Assembly (NCBI GenBank): GCA_028696165.1
Contig: JAQVHQ010000013.1
Span: forward strand, 1 to 62,238
Length of the DNA stretch: 62,238 bases
Source: Lachnospiraceae bacterium
Lineage (GTDB): Bacteria > Bacillota > Clostridia > Lachnospirales > Lachnospiraceae
Direction: 5' to 3'
The notes beneath the pieces were generated by a model that searched no databases, was not told where the DNA came from, and saw nothing but the letters and a program-made list of their open reading frames with translations. This document shows, piece after piece, positions 43,550 through 51,661 of this stretch. Position numbers and translations under genes: made by a program. Position 1 is the first letter of the stretch, and each line of letters opens with the position of its first letter.

Positions 43550-44350
43550 ATGGCATATAAAATAATAATTGATCCCGGACACGGCGGGGGCGACCCCGGA
43601 GCAGTTTACAATGGCAGACAGGAAAAGGATGATAATTTAAATCTTGGTCTTGCTGTGGGAGAAATTCTAAAAAACAGAGGATTCGATGTGCTGTATACAA
43701 GAGATAGTGATGTGTATCAGACGCCTTTTGAAAAAGCATCCTTTGCCAATGAGAATAACGGAGATTTATTTATTTCCTTCCACCGTAATTCCAGTCCGAA
43801 TAATAATGAATACAGTGGAATCGAGACACTGGTATACGATAAATCAGGTCTGAAATATCAGCTTGCAGAAAACATTGATGCGGAAGTTGCTAAAGTAGGG
43901 TACCGGAATCTGGGAGTGAAAGAGCGGCCTGGTCTGGTAGTGCTTCGACGTACCCGCATGCCGGCAGTGCTGATTGAAACAGGGTTTTTAAATAATGACA
44001 GAGATAACGAGTTATATGATGAGAAGTTTGACCAGATTGCAGAAGCGATTGCCAATGCAGTGACAGATACCCTGCGTGAAGATGGAATTGTACCGGAAGA
44101 ATCTCTGGATATCTTAGAAAACGGACAGGAGCCAAATCCCTTATACCGGGTACAGGTGGGAGCCTATCGATATCGTGAAAATGCGGATAATCTATTGTAT
44201 GAATTGCAGGAAAAGGGCTATCCGGCATTTATCCTGGCTCAAGATGGATTATACCGGGTACAGGTGGGAGCATACGCTCAACTGGGTAATGCGATACGGA
44301 TGGAGAGAAATCTAAGAAGAGCAGGGTACTCTACATTTATCACAACGTAA
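43550..44350 (+). CDS. N-acetylmuramoyl-L-alanine amidase with SPOR domain
   Basis: Cell wall hydrolase of 266 aa. The Amidase_3 domain (1-180) begins IIIDPGHGGGDPG with the first zinc histidine, continues with FISFHRNSS (second histidine) and ends with the catalytic glutamate in LIETGFLNN. A C-terminal SPOR domain (about 197-266) contains two YRVQVGAY motifs and would bind denuded glycan strands. There is no signal peptide, so release by lysis, an unconventional route or a mother-cell role are possible. The ribosome site is weak. It is followed by a terminator. Confidence 0.85.
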   Translation: MAYKIIIDPGHGGGDPGAVYNGRQEKDDNLNLGLAVGEILKNRGFDVLYTRDSDVYQTPFEKASFANENNGDLFISFHRNSSPNNNEYSGIETLVYDKSGLKYQLAENIDAEVAKVGYRNLGVKERPGLVVLRRTRMPAVLIETGFLNNDRDNELYDEKFDQIAEAIANAVTDTLREDGIVPEESLDILENGQEPNPLYRVQVGAYRYRENADNLLYELQEKGYPAFILAQDGLYRVQVGAYAQLGNAIRMERNLRRAGYSTFITT

Positions 44351-44373
44351 GAAGATTCTATATTTCATGAATA

Positions 44374-44434
44374 AGTGGAACGTGTTATACTATAAATCGA
44401 AGAAATCGATTGGAAGTATGGCACGTTTTTCTTT
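44374..44434 (+). terminator. terminator after the amidase gene
   Basis: AACGTGTTATACT pairs with AGTATGGCACGTT around an inner AATCGA/TCGATT pairing, followed by TTTTTCTTTT. Confidence 0.8.
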
Positions 44435-44475
44435 TATGCCTTTTCCGCTTTTGATAAATTCGTAAATTGGGAAAA

Positions 44476-44576
44476 TAGATGAACTACAGATGAAATACAG
44501 ATAAACTATAGATGAACTACAGATGAAATACAGATAAACATAGATGTTGTATAGATAAAATATAGTTGTAGCACAG
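44476..44576 (+). repeat. 11-bp tandem repeats upstream of ydcF-like gene
   Basis: Roughly eight units of the type AGATGAACTAC/AGATGAAATAC/AGATAAACTAT. They are arranged so that a 33-bp set of three is repeated, then decay towards the ribosome site of the next gene. Confidence 0.8.
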
Positions 44577-44584
44577 GAGAGATT

Positions 44585-45220
44585 ATGAATAGTAAATACT
44601 TAGAAGGAATCACAGAGTTTATCTTTGTGAATCAGGAACCAAAGAAATCGGATATCATCTTCGTACCTGGGAATGGCTATCCGCAGATGGCAGAACAGGC
44701 TGCCGCTTTATGGAAAAATAAGATGGCTCCTTATATATTGGTATCCGGGAAATACAGTATTACAAGAGGCGCATTTTCCGGTGTGATGTCAAAGAAAAAT
44801 TTGTATGTGGATAAATATGAGACAGAGGGAGATTTCCTAAGAGATGTTCTTATAAAAAATGGGGTATCCGAGGATGCGGTATTGGTGGACAGACAGGCGA
44901 CTTATACACTGGAAAATGCAATCTATTCCAGAAAAATCACAGATGAATTGGGGCTGAATATCAAGACTGCTATGATATGCTGCAAGAATTATCATGCGAG
45001 AAGAAGTCTTATGTATTATCAACTCCTATTTCCAGATACAGCATTTTACGTGATCCCCAGCCAGGCGGATGAAGTGACACCGAAAAATTGGTACAAGCAA
45101 GAGCACTCTGTAAAGCTGGTGCTGGGAGAGATGGAACGCTGTGCGCAGCAGTTTGAAAATATTATCGAAAATAAAGACCCTCGATTCGCAGATGGATATG
45201 TGAAGGTTGATAAGGGCTGA
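44585..45220 (+). CDS. YdcF/ElyC-like (DUF218) family protein
   Basis: Protein of 211 aa with the DUF218 Rossmann-like core: DIIFVPGNGYPQMAEQAAALW, shown in part, YILVSGKYS, the TYTLENAIYSRKI helix and MICCKNYHARRSLMYYQLLFP. Members include SanA/ElyC/YdcF, linked to envelope integrity or nucleotide binding, but this soluble subgroup has no firm function. There is no membrane segment. GGAGA precedes the ATG. It is monocistronic, with a bidirectional terminator shared with the converging CNNM gene. Confidence 0.8.
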   Translation: MNSKYLEGITEFIFVNQEPKKSDIIFVPGNGYPQMAEQAAALWKNKMAPYILVSGKYSITRGAFSGVMSKKNLYVDKYETEGDFLRDVLIKNGVSEDAVLVDRQATYTLENAIYSRKITDELGLNIKTAMICCKNYHARRSLMYYQLLFPDTAFYVIPSQADEVTPKNWYKQEHSVKLVLGEMERCAQQFENIIENKDPRFADGYVKVDKG

Positions 45221-45242
45221 TAAGGATTGAACCTGAACTCAT

Positions 45243-45297
45243 AAAAACTCTCTGCTATATAGTGCTTACTATACTATTATAGCAGAGAGTTTTTATG
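45243..45297. terminator. bidirectional terminator
   Basis: AAAACTCTCTGCTATA pairs with TATAGCAGAGAGTTTT across an AT-rich loop, with T runs on both strands, between convergent genes. Confidence 0.88.
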
Positions 45298-45372
45298 AAT
45301 TCTGATGGAACAGGTTTCCAAATATTTTTAAATAATAGATGTTCTTTCCGAATAGAAATATAACTAGTCAAA

Positions 45373-46662
45373 CTATTCTTCAACTTCTGAATCGTCAGCA
45401 GCCGCTGGCTTTAACAGTGTCAGATGTACAATCTCAATTCGTTTTTTATCTGTCTTTTCTACTTTCAGTTCAGCCTGCCCTTCAATACGGACATACTGTC
45501 CAGGCAGTGGAAGACAGTCTAACTGTTCGATGATATAACCGCCCACAGAATCATATTCTTCCGATTCTAAGTGCAGGTCCAGAGCATCATTTAAATCGTC
45601 CAACTTGGTGGAAGCCAGTACACGGTATTCCTCACCGGGAACGATTTCTGTGATATCATCTTCTTCCTGCTCATCATACTCATCACGGATTTCTCCTACG
45701 ATTTCTTCCAGCAAATCTTCCAGTGTAATCAGACCGGCAGTAGCGCCATATTCATCCAGCACGATGGCAAGATTGATGGACTGCTTACGCATCTCCAGCA
45801 TAAGGGAAGAAGTACGTTTATGTTCATAGGTAAAATACGCATCTCGTAAGATGTGGCGAAGAGAGAATCCATTAGTACGGTCATATAAAAGCAAATCCTT
45901 CATATTAATAATACCAATGATGGTATCCGTGGTATCTTCATATACAGGAAGACGGGTAAAGCGGTCTTCACGAAAGACTTCCATCAATTCTTCATAAGTA
46001 GCATCCACCTGAATGAAAGTCATATCTATACGGGGAATCATGACATCTTTTGCCATGGAATCTCCAAAATCAAACACATTGTTAATCATCTGACGTTCTT
46101 CGCTTTCGATGACACCTTCTTCATGGCTGGTATCTACATAAGTACGAAGTTCGTGTTCTGTAATGGTAGTGCTCTTTTCATTAGGGTCTACATGAAGCAG
46201 GAAAAGTACAAAACCAGCTAATTTATTAACGATAAAGATAACCGGGGTCAGGATAGTCATAAGCGCATATATTACATTTGCATAAGATAATGAAATCTGT
46301 TCGGCATGAAGGCTTGCTAAAGTCTTAGGGGTTATCTCACCAAAAATCAAGACCAATAAGGTTAACACTCCGGTAGCCAGACTTACTGCTACATTGCCCC
46401 ATATGTGAAGAGCAAGAGTAGTTGCCAGGGCGGATGCAGAGATATTTACAATATTATTACCAATTAATACGGCGCTAAGCATCTTACTGTAGTCCTCTAG
46501 AACTTTTAAGAGAGTAGAAGCCCGTTTCTCACCCTGTTCAGCCATTGATTGAATACGGATTTTATTAACGGCAGTCATTGCGGTTTCCGCAGATGAAAAA
46601 AATGCTGATAAACATAACAAAATAATTAATACGACCAGTTGCGTGACGTCACTGGAATCCAA
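45373..46662 (-). CDS. CNNM/CorC-family transporter with CBS domains (HlyC-like)
   Basis: Membrane protein of 429 aa: a DUF21/CNNM transmembrane domain (about 5-190; CLSAFFSSAETAMTAVNKIRI, shown in part, and IFGEITPKTLA), a linker, two CBS domains (about 215-330; VMIPRIDM, RLPVYED, IIGIINMKDLL, LAIVLDEYGATAGLITLEDLLEEIVG) and a C-terminal CorC_HlyC domain. The family is associated with Mg2+/Co2+ efflux. The start is TTG at 46662-46660, because AAAGGAG lies 8 bp upstream; the longer frame to 46827 has no ribosome site and its extra residues do not fit the family. Confidence 0.88.
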   Translation of the reverse strand: MDSSDVTQLVVLIILLCLSAFFSSAETAMTAVNKIRIQSMAEQGEKRASTLLKVLEDYSKMLSAVLIGNNIVNISASALATTLALHIWGNVAVSLATGVLTLLVLIFGEITPKTLASLHAEQISLSYANVIYALMTILTPVIFIVNKLAGFVLFLLHVDPNEKSTTITEHELRTYVDTSHEEGVIESEERQMINNVFDFGDSMAKDVMIPRIDMTFIQVDATYEELMEVFREDRFTRLPVYEDTTDTIIGIINMKDLLLYDRTNGFSLRHILRDAYFTYEHKRTSSLMLEMRKQSINLAIVLDEYGATAGLITLEDLLEEIVGEIRDEYDEQEEDDITEIVPGEEYRVLASTKLDDLNDALDLHLESEEYDSVGGYIIEQLDCLPLPGQYVRIEGQAELKVEKTDKKRIEIVHLTLLKPAAADDSEVEE

Positions 46663-47348
46663 ATATATCACTCCTTTTTTAACATTATTAGCTAGAATAT
46701 ACATTATTTCCCTTAGAAATGCAAGCCTAATTAACATATCCTCTGTCTCAATACAAGAACATAGGAGATATACAATTAGTTTCAGCATTTGAACTGCATG
46801 TTTGTTAATGCTCACGCCTAATGTCATAGATACTTAATTAAATGATATTGTTTTCTACCCTGGAAGCTTACAATTTATGCTTGTTTTCTGTTCTGGTCGC
46901 TGGTGATTTAATGCTTTTTTGTTCCGGTTAATTATCGTTTTTTGAATTAAGTAGCTATGCGGGGCATATAAGAAGCTATATATGTTTTTTGACTCGTTTC
47001 AGTTTTTTTACCGTAAATTATAAATAGAAATGAGACATATAAAGAAGCTTTTTTCTGTTTATGCCTCGTAGAAAGCAGTTTTGCGAGGCAGAGGTTAATT
47101 TTAAGACACTATATGCCTCGCAAGTTAATCAGAAGATCCATTTTCAAGTACTTATGAGGCAGAGGTTGATTTTAAAATGCTATATGCCTCGCGGGACGAT
47201 TGTAAGTTGTGTAAATAGTAATCCAAATTTTCCCTATGAGTAAAAAATAAGATTAGGGGGTGTCGAAAGAGAAAAATATGTGTTATAATAGATAGGCTTA
47301 TAAGAAAATAATAAATAACAAGATAAAAGAAAATAAAGGGGATTTTTT
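46663..47348. other. long intergenic region with stem-loop repeats
   Basis: About 690 bp, AT-rich, between divergent genes. It contains the GAGGCA/TGCCTC repeat pair listed separately and a TATAAT at 47284-47289 that may be the -10 box of the surface protein gene. I see no gene. Confidence 0.5.
47061..47191. repeat. paired 36-nt stem-loop repeats (GAGGCA...TGCCTC)
   Basis: Two copies (47085-47120 and 47156-47191) of a 36-nt unit that starts GAGGCAGAGGTT and ends CTATATGCCTCG, so each can form a stem GAGGCA/TGCCTC. They are 71 bp apart. A third TATGCCTCG half lies at 47060 and pairs with CGAGGCA of the first copy. Confidence 0.8.
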
Positions 47349-49454
47349 ATGAAAAAAGGAAAGATGAGAATTCAAAAAGCAGCCAGTATATTTATGGTAA
47401 TGTTGATGATAGTCAGTTCCATTGCCATTCATCCGGTATTGGCGGCTGATAATTCAAAAGCAGCAGTCATATATGTAAATGGGGAGGGCGGTTCAGATGC
47501 TGCCGATGGAACAACTGCCCAGAGTGCAGTTTCTTCCTATAATAAAGCGGTGGATTTAGCACAGCAGTCAGGCGCTTCTATTAAAGTAAGCGGAACCATT
47601 CACGTATCCGGGAATGCAACATGGTACAATCCAGTTTCCAGAGCCGATGGATTCTCTGGTAAATTAGTAGCTGTTGCTGATGGTTCGACACTTACATTAT
47701 CTGGATTTACCTTGAGTGCTTCGGATTATTCCGGTAATGTGGTTAATAAAAAGGATGAACCAAAAGCAGAGGAGCCAAAGAAAGAAGAGGCTCCTAAGCA
47801 GGAGACACAGCCAGCAGCTGCGGAACAGACACCAGAAACTCAGCCGGAAACACCGGTACAGCCAGAGACGCCAGCACAGCCAGAGGTACCAGTAAAACAG
47901 CCAGCCGCTCAAGTAAGCGTACCGGATATACTGGTTATGGCACAGCCGCAGACTTTGGTTAATCTTCCGATTGCACAGGAATTATGTAGTGGAGATGGTG
48001 TATTCTCATGGGCAGATGGTGCATTTGTACCAAGTACATACGAGACAGACTGTCAGGTGATATTTACACCAAACGATATAACAAACTACGATTATTCAGC
48101 TATTCCAGGATGGGATGCAGGAAGTAATACTGTAATCAGAACAATCAAAGTACAGGTTACATCTTTAAGACCTGCTGAACAGCCAGCAGTGGATGAAACT
48201 CATGATGGAGAAACTCCTTCCAATGATAATACACAGACAGATGCTGTTAATCCTGCAGAAGGTGATAATACACCGGCAGCAGATGACAGTGTGCAGACTC
48301 CTGCAGAAGGTACTCCAGTAGATGGTACTTCGTCAGCCGATAATTCTCAGCAGACAGTTGTTGACAGCTCCAATGACGGGACAGCAGATAAAACTATAGA
48401 AGACGGGTCATTAGAAGACGAGTCTAAAAAAGATGAGATTACAAAAGATGAGACTACAAAAGATGAGACTACAGCGGATGAAACCACAGAAGATGAGACC
48501 ACAGAAGATGAAGGCCTCATAGAAGATAACAGCGATGCTCTTCTTACGGAAGAACCAGTGGCAACGCCAGAACCGATTCAGCCGGTATTTATGGCAGATG
48601 CAATCGTCAATCATGTAACAGCAGTGATTGCTGCTTTACCAAATACCATTGATTCTAATGAAAAAGTGATGCAGGTTATCAATGCTACAAAAGCATTTGA
48701 ATCACTTACTGATGTACAGAAAAATGCAGTTACTCAGGAAACAAAAGATTATCTTGCCAATGTACAGGCATTAACAGGACTGTATAACAGAACAAGCAAT
48801 GGCGTTTCAGTAGTAGGTGATCTTCCATGGTATATTCAGTTTCAGGTTACAATGGATAATGATACGACAACTTATGAACAGCCAAATGTAGATACCATTA
48901 TCGCACCATATGAGATGACATTGTGGAATCTTATGACGGACAGCAAATACGAGTTGAATGGCCAGAAAGTACAGATTACCATGCCTGCACCAAGCAGCAA
49001 AGATTACACCAGACTTGTTATCGTACATTATCTGTCTGATGGAAGTTTGGAATATATCACACCAACAGTTGTGAATGATACGATTTCCTTTATGACCAGT
49101 TCTTTCAGTCCATTTAATATCGCTGGAAGTAAAGTTATCGCAGGTGGAACAGTAGTATCTGGAGGTTATGGCAATTCGTCTTCAGGAGGAAGCAACAGTT
49201 CTTCAGGATCCAATACATCAGCAATCGCAAGTGCAGCAGCAAGCGTAGATTCTAACAATTCATCAGGAAACAGCAGTGTAAGAAGAAGTGGAAACAGCAA
49301 TTCTTCATCAAGCAGTTCATCTGCAAAAAACGCAGTTTCTACCGGAGATTATACGAATATTGCACTTTATGCAGGACTTGCTTTGGCAGCTCTCCTTATA
49401 GCAGGTAAAGTGTCACTTACAATTCGCAGAAAAAGAAGATGTAAAACTATATAA
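47349..49454 (+). CDS. cell-surface anchored repeat protein (TGD-type C-terminus)
   Basis: Secreted protein of 701 aa. A signal peptide (about 1-32, ending VLAADN) is followed by an adhesin-like segment VIYVNGEGGSDAADGTT, a Pro/Glu/Gln-rich spacer (about 135-190), a beta-rich segment, an acidic Asp/Thr/Glu spacer with repeated DETTKDETT units (about 360-390), then a beta-sandwich-like region (about 490-600). The Ser/Gly/Asn-rich tail leads to VSTGDYTN, a membrane segment and RRKRR. That ending resembles a sortase-type sorting signal in which TGD replaces the usual LPXTG, as is common in Lachnospiraceae. It is probably a wall-anchored adhesin-like protein; the ligand is unknown. Confidence 0.75.
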   Translation: MKKGKMRIQKAASIFMVMLMIVSSIAIHPVLAADNSKAAVIYVNGEGGSDAADGTTAQSAVSSYNKAVDLAQQSGASIKVSGTIHVSGNATWYNPVSRADGFSGKLVAVADGSTLTLSGFTLSASDYSGNVVNKKDEPKAEEPKKEEAPKQETQPAAAEQTPETQPETPVQPETPAQPEVPVKQPAAQVSVPDILVMAQPQTLVNLPIAQELCSGDGVFSWADGAFVPSTYETDCQVIFTPNDITNYDYSAIPGWDAGSNTVIRTIKVQVTSLRPAEQPAVDETHDGETPSNDNTQTDAVNPAEGDNTPAADDSVQTPAEGTPVDGTSSADNSQQTVVDSSNDGTADKTIEDGSLEDESKKDEITKDETTKDETTADETTEDETTEDEGLIEDNSDALLTEEPVATPEPIQPVFMADAIVNHVTAVIAALPNTIDSNEKVMQVINATKAFESLTDVQKNAVTQETKDYLANVQALTGLYNRTSNGVSVVGDLPWYIQFQVTMDNDTTTYEQPNVDTIIAPYEMTLWNLMTDSKYELNGQKVQITMPAPSSKDYTRLVIVHYLSDGSLEYITPTVVNDTISFMTSSFSPFNIAGSKVIAGGTVVSGGYGNSSSGGSNSSSGSNTSAIASAAASVDSNNSSGNSSVRRSGNSNSSSSSSSAKNAVSTGDYTNIALYAGLALAALLIAGKVSLTIRRKRRCKTI

Positions 49455-49471
49455 TTTAAAAAGTGATAAAT

Positions 49472-49515
49472 AAAAAGCCCTTCCCATATAATGGAATATG
49501 GAGGAGGGCTTTTTG
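49472..49515 (+). terminator. terminator hairpin that contains the next gene's ribosome site
   Basis: AAAAAGCCCT pairs with AGGGCTTTTT, extended by TCC/GGA. The 3' arm includes GGAGGAGGG (49500-49508), the ribosome site of the gene starting at 49517. Confidence 0.78.
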
Positions 49516-49516
49516 T

Positions 49517-49888
49517 ATGGAAATAAAAGGGAAGATGGTATATGTAATTCGTTTGATGAAAGCGTGGCTAGTGGCTTATGCGGTGACAGTAATTTTACTT
49601 CTTATACTTGCAGGAATCTTATATAAAGCAGGAATATCAGAAAATCTGGTAAATATAGGAACGATGGCTATCTATGTAATATCCTGTTTTTGTGGGAGTG
49701 TCTATCTGGGTAAAAAAATGGAGCGACAAAGATTTCTATGGGGATTTATACAGGGAATAGGATATTTCCTGATTGTATTGGCAGTGGGATTTATACAGGG
49801 GCAGGAATTAAGCCTGTTTTCCAAAGATTGTCTGACATCTCTGGCGCTATGTATGGGTGGTGGTATGATTGGCGGAATGCTTTCTTGA
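49517..49888 (+). CDS. TIGR04086 family membrane protein
   Basis: Membrane protein of 123 aa with four hydrophobic segments and the pattern SCFCGSVYLGKKMERQRFLWGFIQGIGYF, shown in part, then CMGGGMIGGML. It fits TIGR04086, a small family of unknown function commonly found between yajC and the SCIFF genes in Clostridia. The start at 49517 uses GGAGGAGGG 8 bp upstream, which lies inside a terminator hairpin. Here SstT is placed between it and scfA. Confidence 0.8.
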   Translation: MEIKGKMVYVIRLMKAWLVAYAVTVILLLILAGILYKAGISENLVNIGTMAIYVISCFCGSVYLGKKMERQRFLWGFIQGIGYFLIVLAVGFIQGQELSLFSKDCLTSLALCMGGGMIGGMLS

Positions 49889-49990
49889 CATTTGTGCAAG
49901 ATTGTAGCATAATAATAAAGTCTGTGAGGCGTGGACATTTGTACGCACTGACCGAGACGATTATGAGGACGATAGAAAAGAGGAAGACAA

Positions 49991-51211
49991 ATGAAAAAAG
50001 TAATTCAAAAATGGAACGACACCAGTCTGATCTTGAGAATTTTGGTTGGATTGATTATTGGAGCGATTCTTGGTGTGGCACTGCCACAGGCAAGCGGAAT
50101 CTCGCTTCTGGGAACATTGTTTGTAGGAGCGTTAAAAGCAATTGCTCCGATTTTAGTATTTATATTAGTAATGAGCTCTCTGGCTCAGGCTAATGGTAAA
50201 GTTGGTAAACAGTTCACTACTGTTATTGTTCTGTATATGTTAAGTACACTGCTTGCAGCCGTTTTGGCAGTATTTGTAAGCTTTGCATTCCCAATTACAC
50301 TTCAGCTTACCGATGCAGTCAGTGAGAGTGCACCAAGCGGAATCGGTGAAGTCCTTGGGACTTTACTGAACAACATTGTATCGAATCCGGTTTCTGCCTT
50401 GATGAATGCGAATTATGTAGGTGTACTGGCATGGGCTATTCTTCTGGGTATTGCACTTCGTCGTTCTTCTGAACAGACTAAGAAAATTCTGGGAGACTTT
50501 TCCGATGCAGTATCACAGGGTGTTCGCTGGATTATCAATCTTGCTCCATTTGGAATCTTAGGTCTGGTATATAATACCGTATCTACTAATGGATTGGATA
50601 TCTTTACTACTTATGGAAAACTACTTTTGGTTTTAGTTGGTTCTATGCTTGCAGTTGCATTGATTGTGGATCCGTTAATTGCATTTATCTGCTTACACAG
50701 AAATCCATACCCGCTGGTATTTAAATGTCTTCGTGAAAGTGGAGTTACCGCATTCTTTACCAGAAGTTCCGCAGCAAATATCCCAGTCAACATGCAGCTT
50801 TGTGAAAAACTGGGACTGGACAAGGATATTTACTCAGTATCTATTCCGCTGGGAGCAACTATCAATATGGATGGAGCAGCTATCACTATTACAATTTTGA
50901 CCTTAGCTGCCGCACATACGATGGGAATTGCAGTAGATATTCCATCTGCAATTATCCTAAGTGTACTTGCAACTGTTGCAGCATGTGGAGCTTCCGGCGT
51001 GGCTGGTGGTTCATTGCTTTTAATTCCACTGGCTTGTTCACTGTTTGGTATCTCTAATGATATCGCCATGCAGGTAGTAGGTGTAGGATTTATCATCGGA
51101 GTGGTTCAGGATTCCTTTGAGACGGCTATTAATTCTTCAGGAGATGTACTTTTTGCAGCAACTGCAGAATTCAGACAGAGAATTAAAGAAGGAAAAGAAG
51201 TGAAATTCTAA
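49991..51211 (+). CDS. sstT: serine/threonine:sodium symporter SstT
   Basis: Transporter of 406 aa in the dicarboxylate/amino acid:cation symporter family. It has eight membrane segments, two re-entrant loops and the family motifs [15 protein letters not shown] (serine-rich loop), [15 protein letters not shown] and [16 protein letters not shown]. The pattern fits SstT rather than GltP/GltT. It imports L-serine and L-threonine with Na+. AGAGGA precedes the ATG. It interrupts the usual TIGR04086-scfA neighbourhood. Confidence 0.93.
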   Translation: MKKVIQKWNDTSLILRILVGLIIGAILGVALPQASGISLLGTLFVGALKAIAPILVFILVMSSLAQANGKVGKQFTTVIVLYMLSTLLAAVLAVFVSFAFPITLQLTDAVSESAPSGIGEVLGTLLNNIVSNPVSALMNANYVGVLAWAILLGIALRRSSEQTKKILGDFSDAVSQGVRWIINLAPFGILGLVYNTVSTNGLDIFTTYGKLLLVLVGSMLAVALIVDPLIAFICLHRNPYPLVFKCLRESGVTAFFTRSSAANIPVNMQLCEKLGLDKDIYSVSIPLGATINMDGAAITITILTLAAAHTMGIAVDIPSAIILSVLATVAACGASGVAGGSLLLIPLACSLFGISNDIAMQVVGVGFIIGVVQDSFETAINSSGDVLFAATAEFRQRIKEGKEVKF

Positions 51212-51282
51212 GAAAACCCCTTTAAAAAGTAAGATTTCTATGATATAATATGGAAAGCTAAAAATTAAAGGAGGATACAACG

Positions 51283-51426
51283 ATGAAACATATTAAAACA
51301 TTAAATACAAAGAACTTACAGAATACAGTAAAAAAAGGTGGTTGTGGTGAATGCCAGACTTCCTGTCAGTCAGCATGCAAGACTTCTTGTACAGTAGGAA
51401 ATCAGAGTTGCGAACATACAAAATAA
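51283..51426 (+). CDS. scfA: six-cysteine peptide SCIFF (ranthipeptide precursor)
   Basis: Precursor peptide of 47 aa starting MKHIKTLNTKNLQ and carrying six cysteines (C21, C24, C28, C32, C36, C43), the hallmark of the SCIFF family. The partner radical SAM enzyme at 51662 forms thioether crosslinks from a cysteine to a threonine or other residue in the core. A perfect AAAGGAGG lies 8 bp before the ATG. Two hairpins separate it from scfB, consistent with a higher level of peptide than enzyme. The role of the mature product is unknown despite its conservation across Clostridia. Confidence 0.96.
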   Translation: MKHIKTLNTKNLQNTVKKGGCGECQTSCQSACKTSCTVGNQSCEHTK

Positions 51427-51445
51427 TCATGAACATGGAACAGGC

Positions 51446-51490
51446 GAAGTGTCAGATTGTCCTTCTGGGATAATCTGACAGTTCGCTTGT
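51446..51490 (+). terminator. hairpin 1 between scfA and scfB
   Basis: GTCAGATT pairs with AATCTGAC across about 16 nt, without a good T run. It may stabilise the scfA transcript end. Confidence 0.55.
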
Positions 51491-51499
51491 ATGCTTAAA

Positions 51500-51545
51500 A
51501 GGAGACGGTTCCGCTGAAACGTTGGCGGAACCGTCTCTTGTGTAG
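51500..51545 (+). terminator. hairpin 2 / attenuator between scfA and scfB
   Basis: GAGACGGTTCCGC pairs perfectly with GCGGAACCGTCTC across a 10-nt loop, followed by TTGTGT. Partial termination here would set the scfA:scfB ratio. Confidence 0.75.
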
Positions 51546-51661
51546 AGTGTCTGCACGCAATCTGGCAGTTTTGGTATGCCAGGCATTCAGAAGCAGATTT
51601 AATTGAGAAAGCTTCTGGTTCGATTCATTTAGAAGTACATAAGGTAATATAGGGAGAAATT

